From Chromatocurvus sp964613795 (GTDB taxonomy: Bacteria; Pseudomonadota; Gammaproteobacteria; Pseudomonadales; Halieaceae): 64,000 bases of DNA. Each line of letters begins with the position of its first letter. Positions within the stretch are counted from its first letter, which is position 1. A program made the translations under genes and the position numbers. The stretch spans positions 1 through 64,000 of the forward strand of contig CAZTJR010000014.1 in assembly GCA_964613795.1 (NCBI GenBank). The letters are read 5' to 3'. This document shows positions 26,334 through 34,278 of the stretch, piece after piece. The notes below the pieces were generated by a model. The model made no database searches, had not been told where the DNA came from, and saw nothing but the letters and a program-made list of their open reading frames with translations.

Positions 26334-27671
26334 ATGAAATTTACAGACCTCGGTCTGTCTGTGCCGCTGTTGCAGGCATTGACAGAAAAAGGCTATACCA
26401 GCCCCTCTCCGGTTCAGGAGAAAGCCATTCCCCTGGTTCTTGCCGGCCATGATCTCATGGCGGCTGCCCAGACCGGAACCGGCAAAACCGCAGCATTTGT
26501 TGTGCCGATGCTCCAGCGTCTCGCTGAGGGTACGCGCACCCGTGACCGCCAAGTGCGTGCCCTGGTACTCACACCCACCCGCGAACTCGCGGCTCAGGTG
26601 TACCAGAGCGCTGTGGACTACGGCGCACGCAGCGAACTGAGCGCCTCCGTCGTATTTGGCGGCGTAAAAATCAATCCGCAGATCGCAAAACTGAAGCGCG
26701 GCAGTGACATTCTTGTCGCCACGCCGGGTCGCCTGCTCGACCTCCACCAGCAGGGAGCAGTGGCATTTGATCGGGTGGAGATCCTGGTGCTGGACGAAGC
26801 TGACCGTATGCTCGACATGGGTTTCATCCATGACATCCGGCGCATCGTCGCTCTGATGCCGAAGAAGCGCCAGACACTCATGTTTTCCGCCACGTTCTCC
26901 GGCGAGATCCGCCGCCTGGCCGAAGGCTACCTGAACAACCCGAAGCAGGTAGAGGTTGCCCCGGCCAACGCCACGGCGGACAGCGTTGAGCAGTGGATCT
27001 ACCCAGTTGACAAGAAACGCAAGCCAGAGCTCCTGTCACATCTGGTTCGCAGTAGAGACTGGCATCAGGTGCTGGTGTTCACCCGCACCAAGCACGGCGC
27101 CAACAAGCTAACGAAAAAACTCGAAGACGACGGTATCCGCGCCGAGGCTATTCACGGTAATAAGAGCCAGAACGCCCGCACCCGCGCACTGGACGGCTTC
27201 AAGCAGGGCCGCATTCAGGCGCTGATCGCCACGGACATCGCCGCCCGGGGACTGGATATCGCCCAGCTGCCGCAGGTGGTGAATTTCGACCTGCCGAATA
27301 TCGCTGAGGATTACGTGCATCGCATCGGTCGCACGGGCCGCGCCGGGGCCAGCGGGCATTCCTATTCTCTGGTTTCAGCGGATGAGGCGGACTATCTCTA
27401 CGGTATTGAGCGCCTGATCCGCAAAACGCTGCCCCGGGAGGAAATCGACGGCTATGAGCCGGAGCATGCACTGCCCGCGGCCGGCGTACGCCCTCCTCCC
27501 TCAGCCCGAAAGCCCGCACCCGCACAGCGCGCCGGACGCCCCTCGGGCCGCGGCGGAGCGCCAGGCAAGCCGGGCGGCAGTCGCCCCGGCGGTGCCCCAA
27601 GACGCAGTGCCGGCGGCCAGCGGGCCGGGGGTGGACGCAGCGGGGGGCAGCGCAGCGGTGGCAACCGCTAG
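26334..27671 (+). CDS. rhlE: DEAD-box ATP-dependent RNA helicase, RhlE-like
   Basis: A 445-residue helicase that unwinds short RNA duplexes, typically in ribosome assembly and RNA decay. All motifs are intact: Q motif (SPSPVQEKAIP), Walker A AQTGTGKT, PTRELA, TPGR, DEAD in VLDEADRMLDMGF, SAT, and the domain-2 motifs ATDIAARGLDI and HRIGRTGRAG. The last 65 residues are a disordered basic tail rich in Gly, Arg, Pro and Ser, common in RhlE and probably RNA-binding. Start supported by GGGAT upstream and a family-typical N-terminus (KFTDLGL). Confidence 0.94.
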   Translation: MKFTDLGLSVPLLQALTEKGYTSPSPVQEKAIPLVLAGHDLMAAAQTGTGKTAAFVVPMLQRLAEGTRTRDRQVRALVLTPTRELAAQVYQSAVDYGARSELSASVVFGGVKINPQIAKLKRGSDILVATPGRLLDLHQQGAVAFDRVEILVLDEADRMLDMGFIHDIRRIVALMPKKRQTLMFSATFSGEIRRLAEGYLNNPKQVEVAPANATADSVEQWIYPVDKKRKPELLSHLVRSRDWHQVLVFTRTKHGANKLTKKLEDDGIRAEAIHGNKSQNARTRALDGFKQGRIQALIATDIAARGLDIAQLPQVVNFDLPNIAEDYVHRIGRTGRAGASGHSYSLVSADEADYLYGIERLIRKTLPREEIDGYEPEHALPAAGVRPPPSARKPAPAQRAGRPSGRGGAPGKPGGSRPGGAPRRSAGGQRAGGGRSGGQRSGGNR

Positions 27672-27688
27672 CGGGCCACGGGCGCCGG

Positions 27689-29332
27689 TTACAGCGCGCG
27701 ACTCAATGCCGGTATGGTTCTGTGCAGCGTTTCGTCATTTAAGGAGTAGTCTACCGGCACATCAATGACGTGCACGGCGGGCTCGTCCAGACAGCGCGTC
27801 AGCAGCGGCGCCAGCTCGTCACTGTCGGTCACGCGCCAGCCGCGCGCCCCATACGAGTTCGCGTACTGCACGAAATCCGGGTTGCCGTAATCCAGCCCAT
27901 AGTCAGGGAACTGCATCTGCGCCTGCTTCCACTTGATCATGCCGTAAGCATCATCCCGCAGAATCACCACAACCAGATGCTGCTTGAGACGAACAGCTGT
28001 TTCCAGTTCCTGACTGTTCATCATAAATCCACCGTCACCCACCACCGCAACCACTGGCCTGTCCGGATGCACCAGCTTCGCCGCCATTGCCGAAGGCAGT
28101 CCCGCCCCCATGCTGGCGAGGGCGTTGTCCAATAGCAGCGTATTCGGATGCGCCGCCGGGAAATTGCGCGCAAACCAGATCTTATAGACACCGTTATCCA
28201 GCGTAACGATACCCTCCGGGGGCAAGACATCACGCACCTCCCTGACCAGGCGCTCTGGCAGCATCGGGAATCGCCTGTCCGCCTCCGCCTCTGCACGGTG
28301 AGCGAGATAGGCGTCGTGCGCCCGGCTGAAGAAATCGAAAGACCAGCCATCCTGAACGCTGATTTTTTCCTTGATCTGCCAGATACTGTTGGCAATATCC
28401 CCTACCACCTCCAGCTGCGGAAAATACACCGGATCAACCGCAGCCGTCTCGAAGTTGATATGCATGACCCGGCGTTTGTCCGTCGCGCGCATGAAAAAGG
28501 GCGGTTTTTCGACCACATCGTGGCCGATGTTGATGATAAGGTCTGCCGCGCCAATGACCCGGTGCACAAAATCGCCGTCTGATAGCGCAGTATTTCCCAT
28601 GAAACGATGATGCTTCTCATCCAGCACACCCTTCCCCATCTGCGTGGTAATGAACGGGATGTCCGTTTTGTCGACAAACTCACGCAGCATTTTTGCAGTT
28701 AGCTTGCGGTTGGCGCCGGCACCGATCAGCAGCACAGGCGATCTCGCCTGCTCGATCATGTCTACGGCGGCATCGATGGATTTATATTCGGCGATGGGGC
28801 GGCGCACCGCACTGGCGGCGAGCGGAGGAACGTCCGTCTGCTCTGCCGCAATATCCTCGGGCAACTCAATGTGCACAGCGCCCGGACGTTCCTCATGCGC
28901 CAGACGAAACGCTTCGCGCACGATAGACGGCACGCGATCACCGCTGACAACCTGCACGGTATGTTTGGTAATTGGCTGCATCATGTTAACCGCATCAATG
29001 ACCTGGAAACGTGCCTGCTTGCTGCTCTTGATCGGTTTCTGCCCGGTGATCATCAGCATTGGCATTGCGCCCAGCTGGGCATAAGCAGCCGCGGTCACCA
29101 GGTTTGTCGCCCCTGGGCCCAGCGTGGACAGACAGACCCCGACATTGCCGGTGAGACGTCCATAGGTCGCTGCCATGAAACCGGCTGCCTGCTCATGCCG
29201 CGTCAGAATCAACCGGATTGACGAGGTTCGAAGAGATTCGAGCAGGTCGAGGTTTTCCTCGCCGGGAACGCCAAAAATGTACGTAACGCCCTCAGCTTCC
29301 AGCGCGCGGACAAACAGGTCTGATGCTTTCAC
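27689..29332 (-). CDS. acetolactate synthase large subunit-like ThDP enzyme
   Basis: A thiamine-diphosphate enzyme of 547 residues that condenses two pyruvates to acetolactate. The catalytic Glu is in GVPGEENLD, and the ThDP/metal motif GDGGFMMNSQELETAVRLKQHLVVVILRDDAYG is complete. The gene stands alone with no regulatory small subunit beside it, and the protein resembles the AlsS-like group more than biosynthetic IlvB, so a catabolic or stand-alone role is likely. The GTG at 29332 is chosen: it gives the family N-terminus KASDLFVRALE and has GAGG six bases upstream; another GTG lies 12 bases earlier. Confidence 0.88.
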   Translation of the reverse strand: MKASDLFVRALEAEGVTYIFGVPGEENLDLLESLRTSSIRLILTRHEQAAGFMAATYGRLTGNVGVCLSTLGPGATNLVTAAAYAQLGAMPMLMITGQKPIKSSKQARFQVIDAVNMMQPITKHTVQVVSGDRVPSIVREAFRLAHEERPGAVHIELPEDIAAEQTDVPPLAASAVRRPIAEYKSIDAAVDMIEQARSPVLLIGAGANRKLTAKMLREFVDKTDIPFITTQMGKGVLDEKHHRFMGNTALSDGDFVHRVIGAADLIINIGHDVVEKPPFFMRATDKRRVMHINFETAAVDPVYFPQLEVVGDIANSIWQIKEKISVQDGWSFDFFSRAHDAYLAHRAEAEADRRFPMLPERLVREVRDVLPPEGIVTLDNGVYKIWFARNFPAAHPNTLLLDNALASMGAGLPSAMAAKLVHPDRPVVAVVGDGGFMMNSQELETAVRLKQHLVVVILRDDAYGMIKWKQAQMQFPDYGLDYGNPDFVQYANSYGARGWRVTDSDELAPLLTRCLDEPAVHVIDVPVDYSLNDETLHRTIPALSRAL

Positions 29333-29450
29333 AGGTAGCCTCACGGTGTTGATGTGTGGTCCGATTCTAACGCGGTTTACACACTGGGCGTATGCTGATC
29401 ACCCGCTGGTATCGCGCGAACGGCCAACGGCGCGACCGCCGGCACAATGC

Positions 29451-30605
29451 TCAGGCACGCGTTTCTATCAGGTCAACCCAGTGTTTCATCAGGCGAGTCT
29501 GTTTCGCCGCTATCTTGATGCAGACCAGCATGGGGACAGCGAGCAGCACGCCCACGGCACCCCACAGCCAGCCCCATATAACCAGCCAGACAATGATAAT
29601 CAGTGGATTCAGTCGCATTCTGCGGCCGAGAATGACCGGCGTGACGAACTGCGCTTCAAGCATATTGATGCTGAAGTAGACCAGCGCCGGCAACAGCGCG
29701 GGCAGTGCGAGACCGTACTGCACGATGCCGGCGAGCGACAGCAGTATCACGCCGATGAACGGCCCGACATAAGGCGCAAAGTTCAGCATTCCCACCACAG
29801 CGCCCCAGAAAAGCGCGTCCTCGACACCCAGTCCCCAGAGTACGGACGCGACCACCAGACCCAGGCCGGCATTGATGATGCTGACCGTCAGGATATAGCG
29901 CGAGAGCTCGAGCTGGATGGACTGCATCAGCTCGATGCTGTGCTCTTTATCGTGAATATGCGGGAAAACGTTAACCCAGGTAACAAAAAGCCCGGAACCA
30001 AAAATAAGGAGGAATAAAATCAGCATCAGGGCAGTGAGCAACTGGGCGATCATCACCGGCGCTGCGCTCAACGCCGTAATCATGGCTTCCAGACCGCCCT
30101 GTTTAAGTTTTTCGGTGACGCCGGCATCTGCGCTGCTACCACCGGGAACGCCGGCAGTATCAAATTCTTCGTCGCCGCCGAACAGGCCGAAAAACGTAAA
30201 TCCTTGTGGCTCGGGTGGTGCCTGCGCTTCGCCGGGAGCCAGTCTTTGCGTCAGGTCTTCCATGTGCTGACTGAGTTCATCCGCCAGCCCGGGGATCGCA
30301 GTCGCCCAGCGCTGCGCCGGTTCAGCGAGCTGACTCGCCAGTAAACCCAGGGGCCCACCGATGATGCAGAGAATAAGCACGGCAGAGAGAGTTCGTGGCA
30401 CATAAAACCGCTTTAGCGACTCGACCAAGGGGCTCAGCAACAGCGCGAAGAAAAGCGCCACCACCATAGGCATCAGCAGCGACCGGGCAAAATATACCGT
30501 GTAAAGAACCGCCAGCACCGACAGACTGCGCAGGGCCAGCGAAGTGCCCTGCCCCTGGCGAGCATTGGAAGCACTCGTTGCCGGCTGGCCACTGCCGAGG
30601 CTCAC
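29451..30605 (-). CDS. AI-2E family transporter (PF01594)
   Basis: A polytopic inner-membrane protein of 384 residues with about eight helices, including the family's paired C-terminal motifs GMLNFAPYVGPFIGVILL and LNPLIIIVWLVIWGWLWG. Members include TqsA and sodium/proton antiporters; substrate here unknown. A Pro/Glu-rich loop around residues 105-135 (APGEAQAPPEPQ) is longer than usual. The GTG start overlaps the upstream stop (GTGA). Last gene of a four-gene membrane operon that starts with a YqjD/ElaB-like protein. Confidence 0.88.
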   Translation of the reverse strand: MSLGSGQPATSASNARQGQGTSLALRSLSVLAVLYTVYFARSLLMPMVVALFFALLLSPLVESLKRFYVPRTLSAVLILCIIGGPLGLLASQLAEPAQRWATAIPGLADELSQHMEDLTQRLAPGEAQAPPEPQGFTFFGLFGGDEEFDTAGVPGGSSADAGVTEKLKQGGLEAMITALSAAPVMIAQLLTALMLILFLLIFGSGLFVTWVNVFPHIHDKEHSIELMQSIQLELSRYILTVSIINAGLGLVVASVLWGLGVEDALFWGAVVGMLNFAPYVGPFIGVILLSLAGIVQYGLALPALLPALVYFSINMLEAQFVTPVILGRRMRLNPLIIIVWLVIWGWLWGAVGVLLAVPMLVCIKIAAKQTRLMKHWVDLIETRA

Positions 30606-30886
30606 CGATCGGTCAAACCAATGTCAGCGAACACACTGCCCGCCGCGCCTCGCGCAACGCGCAACCCGGACACGAGCAGGGAGGAAAGCATGCCGCTCCC
30701 TCCGGCCAGGACGCCCACACGATGCGTCACAAAACCGGCGGTGAAACCGACTGCGAGCAGCCAGGCTGGATGCACGCGCTGCAGATGCTGCCGTCGCGAG
30801 CGTGCCGCAGAATGCAGCATCACCCTGCGCTCATCGAGCGCCGCCTCGGCAGACTGCAGTTCCCGCAGCTGTTGTTGACGACTCAT
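30602..30886 (-). CDS. small YqjK-like protein
   Basis: A 94-residue protein with a basic N-terminal helix (AALDERRVMLHSAARSRRQHLQRV) and one central hydrophobic segment (PAWLLAVGFTAGFVTHRV). Position and shape match YqjK, the third gene of the E. coli yqjD-yqjE-yqjK set. It overlaps the genes on both sides by four bases. Function unknown. Confidence 0.65.
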   Translation of the reverse strand: MSRQQQLRELQSAEAALDERRVMLHSAARSRRQHLQRVHPAWLLAVGFTAGFVTHRVGVLAGGSGMLSSLLVSGLRVARGAAGSVFADIGLTDR

Positions 30887-31320
30887 TTCCCCTGCCCTGA
30901 TTCGCCGCTGGATGCTGTCTGGCTACCCATCAATGCCTGCCACTGACGCCGGCTGGCGGGCAACCCCAGGCTGCTCTGAAACCGGCGAGCGGCACGTGCC
31001 AATAGATAGAGCGGTGCCAGCTGCAGCCCAAGAAAGGTCGTCAGACCCACTGTCACAGACTCGCTGGCCACCACAGCCAGCCAGGAAAGCAGAGCGCAAA
31101 AGCCCACCCATGCCAGCAAGAGCAGCGGAATCATCGCCAGCAGGACTACCAGAAGCCGTTTCGCGTCTGCGACAGCGAGGCCAAGCTCCAGGCGCAGCAC
31201 TGTCGCCAGCTGCTCAAGAACACCCACGGCCTGGCTGCCCAGGGCAAGCCAGGCCTGCACTTCCGCAGTTGCGCCGTTCTTTTGTGTGCCAGTAGCGTGG
31301 GGATCCGCGTCTTCAGGCAC
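30883..31320 (-). CDS. YqjE/phage-holin-family membrane protein
   Basis: A 145-residue protein with an amphipathic N-terminal helix and two long membrane helices (LLVVLLAMIPLLLLAWVGFCALLSWL and VTVGLTTFLGLQLAPLYLLA), the layout of the YqjE or holin superfamily 3 proteins. The gene begins with GTG five bases after the YqjD/ElaB-like gene and ends in an ATGA overlap with the next. E. coli YqjE is an inner-membrane protein of unknown function. Confidence 0.72.
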   Translation of the reverse strand: MPEDADPHATGTQKNGATAEVQAWLALGSQAVGVLEQLATVLRLELGLAVADAKRLLVVLLAMIPLLLLAWVGFCALLSWLAVVASESVTVGLTTFLGLQLAPLYLLARAARRFQSSLGLPASRRQWQALMGSQTASSGESGQGK

Positions 31321-31325
31321 AGAGC

Positions 31326-31622
31326 TTACTTCCGCGAAACTAACTGCGACACGAGCAGTCCCGCAAAAAACGCCAGGCCAAGCGTGGCTACGGGCTTCTC
31401 GTGCACGTAACGCTGCACTTCATCGCCGAGTACATCCGCCTTCTGCCGGCCTTTCAGCAGCTGGTCCATCGCATCGTTCTTGAGATCCAGCCCGGCGGCC
31501 TCGGCAGCACTGCGAAAATGCCCCTGCGCCTCGAGCATGTCATTATACGCAGCCAGAACGGACTCTTTGCCAGCATCCATCTCTTTCTGCCTGTCAGACG
31601 TCGTTTTGTCACTTGCAGCCAC
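31326..31622 (-). CDS. YqjD/ElaB-family (DUF883) ribosome-associated membrane-anchored protein
   Basis: A 98-residue protein with a charged helical N-terminus and the typical C-terminal hydrophobic anchor VHEKPVATLGLAFFAGLLVSQLVSRK. The E. coli relatives YqjD, ElaB and YgaM tether ribosomes to the inner membrane in stationary phase. The GTG start has a strong AAGGAGAG ahead of it. First gene of the operon with the YqjE-like, YqjK-like and AI-2E family genes. Confidence 0.82.
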   Translation of the reverse strand: MAASDKTTSDRQKEMDAGKESVLAAYNDMLEAQGHFRSAAEAAGLDLKNDAMDQLLKGRQKADVLGDEVQRYVHEKPVATLGLAFFAGLLVSQLVSRK

Positions 31623-31729
31623 GATAGTCTCTCCTTGTCAGTTCTCTGATGGTTGCACATTGTCGGCCCCGCTCACGGCACCGAGAGTCCTTGAAGGGTA
31701 GCTCATACGCAAACGAACCGCACGCCGCG

Positions 31730-32407
31730 TCATCGCTCCGCGGACGGCCTCAGGCTAGATAGCCAGGCAAACACCTCATGCTCACTGCACACGTCGCCAT
31801 ATTTGGCATTCATATCGAACAGATTGCTGGCATGAGGCGCCGGGTGTCTGTCACCACAGGCTTCCTCGATCACAATCGGAATGAAACCATGCTGACAGCT
31901 GTCGACACAGGTTGCCCGGATGCAGCCACTGGTCGTCACGCCGGTAATCAATAAGGTATCGATACCCATCGCGGTCAGGGTAGAAGACAGGCTGGTTGCA
32001 AAAAACGCACTGGCATATTGCTTGGAAATGACCAGCTCGCTCGTGGCGGGCTCAAGCCCATCCGCCCAGGCTCCCATGGGATTTCCAGCCACGAAATGAC
32101 GTAGCGGCAGCGCTTTCTGGAAGAAACGGCCGCCATTCATCCCCGACTCATGAAATACAACATTTGTGTATATCACGGGAATCCCCGCCTGGCGGGCCAC
32201 CGCGCGCACCCTCAGCGCAGCATCGAGTGCAGGCTGAACATCGGCATACAGCTCGCAGTCCCTGTCGAAATACGCCCGCACAAAATCTACCAGGATCAGT
32301 GCCGGTCTCTGACCGAAACCTATGCGGTTGTCGTAAGCGCGCCCGTAACTGTCTGCGAGGCTTTCCGGCTCGCTGTCGTCAAAATTGCCGTTTCTGCTGT
32401 CGGTCAT
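31730..32407 (-). CDS. isochorismatase-fold amidohydrolase, N-carbamoylsarcosine-amidase-like
   Basis: A cysteine hydrolase of 225 residues. The catalytic triad is visible: Asp in ALILVDFVRAY, Lys in LVISKQYASAF, and Cys in GVTTSGCIRAT. The overall text is close to N-carbamoylsarcosine amidohydrolases, which release ammonia and CO2, but substrates in this fold vary and the neighbours do not help. The ATG at 32407 is preferred over an upstream codon because GGGGAG lies seven bases before it. Single gene. Confidence 0.83.
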   Translation of the reverse strand: MTDSRNGNFDDSEPESLADSYGRAYDNRIGFGQRPALILVDFVRAYFDRDCELYADVQPALDAALRVRAVARQAGIPVIYTNVVFHESGMNGGRFFQKALPLRHFVAGNPMGAWADGLEPATSELVISKQYASAFFATSLSSTLTAMGIDTLLITGVTTSGCIRATCVDSCQHGFIPIVIEEACGDRHPAPHASNLFDMNAKYGDVCSEHEVFAWLSSLRPSAER

Positions 32408-32470
32408 GACTGGACTCCCCGGATGGCGGCAGGTTGTGGGCATAATGGCATATTCAAAAAGGAATGCAGA

Positions 32471-32645
32471 GTGAGACTGTTCATCGCGGGCGCGCCTCTG
32501 CCGCCTGCGAGTGTACCGACGACCCTATGCGCACAAGCAGCCCGCCGAGGCAGGTCAGACACGCGAACATCGCGATAATGTGGCCGACTGGGGCAAAGTC
32601 ACCTTTGAAGTCAGCGCAGTCTGCGGCGTTACTGGCAGACCCACT
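32471..32645 (+). pseudogene. possible remnant of an RNA 2',3'-cyclic phosphodiesterase (ThpR/LigT)
   Basis: After AAGGA, a GTG opens a 35-codon frame starting VRLFIAGAPLPPASV, very like the start of ThpR proteins (RLFVAL.LP). It then stops at 32578. In another frame further right, DWGKVTFEVSAVCGVTG could be the C-terminal strand of the same family. This may be a gene reduced by internal deletion, or chance. Evidence is thin. Confidence 0.22.
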
Positions 32646-32648
32646 CAC

Positions 32649-33005
32649 TCATGATCCGGCCAGGCGCCGCAGAGCGATGCCCAGACCCGTGCCGAGCGAT
32701 AGACCCACGGCGTTGGCCAGCATGTCCGCCACTTCAAAAAACCGTCCCACTAGCGGCTGTACAAACTCGATGGCTATGCCCCACATCAGAAACACGCCGA
32801 TCACGGGCACCACGCGTCTACCGAGCGCCAGCGCTGCAGGCACCACCGCGAGCCCCCAGGCGGCAAGGTGAAGAAGTTTGTCACTGCCCGCCATTGATGA
32901 CGCGGCCTGCAGCGGCAGCAGCGACAGTACGGTCAGCACAACCAGCGAGAGCAAGGACAGGCCGCGCCAGTATCGAACGGGCAAGGCGAGGAGCTCAGTC
33001 AGCAT
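32649..33005 (-). CDS. VanZ-family membrane protein
   Basis: A 118-residue membrane protein with about four helices and the VanZ-like motifs SDKLLHLAAWG and GIAIEFVQPLVGRFFEVADMLANAVG, whose conserved Asp, His, Glu and Asp are all present. VanZ gives low-level teicoplanin resistance in enterococci, but most proteobacterial members have unknown function. It follows UbiA on the same strand after 19 bases. Confidence 0.85.
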   Translation of the reverse strand: MLTELLALPVRYWRGLSLLSLVVLTVLSLLPLQAASSMAGSDKLLHLAAWGLAVVPAALALGRRVVPVIGVFLMWGIAIEFVQPLVGRFFEVADMLANAVGLSLGTGLGIALRRLAGS

Positions 33006-33024
33006 GGGGTGTCGTGCCCGGCCA

Positions 33025-33924
33025 TCAGCTAATGATAATGCCGAGAGCGAGCAGCAGCGGCGTGACCAGCGTCAGGGCCACGTGCTGCGCCATATGGGGC
33101 ACCAGTGCAGATACCGCATCCTGATGACGCCGTAAACCACGGTAAGCCAGCGCGGCGACTGGCACAGTCGCCAGACTCAGCAGGACCATAGGCGGCAATA
33201 CATCAAAGATCACGGCGAGAATCACTGAAATATAGGCTGCAAAAAGAAACACCCCGTATACCGCCACACCTGCGGGACCGCCCCAGACCAGCAACAAATG
33301 TTTGCGTCCTGCCCAGCGATCGGCCTCTCGATCCGGAAACTGGTTGATCAGCAAGAGGTCACTGACCATGAACAACGGCAGCAGGGACACCATCAGTGCA
33401 GTGCTGCTGTAAGCGCCGGTGATGACATAATAGACACCCAGGACCATCAGCGGCCCGAACCCGACCCCCGGCGCCAGCAGGCACAGCAGCGGTGAGCGCG
33501 TCAGCCAGCGGGTATACAGTACGATGATGAGAACACCCGCGAGGCCGAGCGGCAGAATACCGGCGCCGCGAAGGCGGATGAAGTACACACCGACCGCAAT
33601 CACAACACCGAGCGCCGCAACGGCAACAATCAGTGCGTAATGTGCTTTATCCGGATTCTCCGGCAGCACCCCGGTACCGCCGCTGAACGGCGTTCGCTGG
33701 GTCCGGAAATCAAGGCCACTGCGAAAATCCTCATACTCGTTGAGTGCATTGACGCTGATGTGCGCCGCCAGGGCGCCCGCCGCGGCCAGGGCCAGATGAA
33801 CAGCGTTAACACTGTGACCATCGTGAACCGCAGCAGCCCAGCCGAGCAGCACACAGACGGGCACAAGCAATAGAAAGGGGGCGCGCATCGGCCCGAGCGC
33901 GGCAGTGAAATGGGCATTGATCAC
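33025..33924 (-). CDS. UbiA-family prenyltransferase, MenA-like
   Basis: An inner-membrane aromatic prenyltransferase of 299 residues with about nine helices. The two Asp-rich motifs that bind prenyl diphosphate through Mg are NALNEYEDFRSGLD and NQFPDREADRWAGR, closer to MenA/1,4-dihydroxy-2-naphthoate prenyltransferases than to UbiA proper. No other menaquinone genes lie in the window, so the acceptor is uncertain. The start is a GTG chosen because GGAGGT lies at the right distance before it; longer frames upstream lack family similarity. Confidence 0.85.
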   Translation of the reverse strand: MINAHFTAALGPMRAPFLLLVPVCVLLGWAAAVHDGHSVNAVHLALAAAGALAAHISVNALNEYEDFRSGLDFRTQRTPFSGGTGVLPENPDKAHYALIVAVAALGVVIAVGVYFIRLRGAGILPLGLAGVLIIVLYTRWLTRSPLLCLLAPGVGFGPLMVLGVYYVITGAYSSTALMVSLLPLFMVSDLLLINQFPDREADRWAGRKHLLLVWGGPAGVAVYGVFLFAAYISVILAVIFDVLPPMVLLSLATVPVAALAYRGLRRHQDAVSALVPHMAQHVALTLVTPLLLALGIIIS

Positions 33925-34278
33925 GTCGGCGACCTCCGGTGCCAGTGGATTGCAGCTGCGGATTTTAGCCGGTATTACTCCAGCGCGTCTCGCACTGAAG
34001 GAAATCCTTTGTAGCGGGCCAACACCGGTGGCATCGCATCCGCAGCCGAAACCAGTGCCCCGACGGCGCCTGGCACTGCGCTGAGTGCGGCCAGCAGATC
34101 GACCCTCGCCAAGGGTTGCATGGCGCCGCCGGCCACGCCGGCCCATGTTAGGCGAGCCGGGCACGATACCGTACAATTGCAAAGAGCATTCACGCCTGAT
34201 ACGGCAGCACCGCATGATCTATCTCTACCCAGGCAAGTCAAGACTCCGGCACCTGCCAGGCAGCGCCTGCAGGATCGC
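33925..34278. other. divergent intergenic region between ubiA-like and msbA genes
   Basis: A 354-base region with no confident gene. On the minus strand a 48-codon frame (34121-33975, MQPLARVDLLAALS to SVRDALE) could encode a small protein, but it matches nothing I know. The promoters of both flanking genes must be here; TTGCAA at about 34178 is a possible -35 for msbA, with only a weak -10. Confidence 0.4.

Noticed and set aside
27480..27671. GC-rich low-complexity end of the RNA helicase as a possible frameshift product
   Set aside because: Gly/Arg/Ser-rich basic tails are normal for RhlE proteins, and the frame is continuous to a stop.
33975..34121. 48-codon minus-strand frame before the ubiA-like gene
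   Set aside because: No ribosome site and no known relative; kept only as a remark under the intergenic entry.
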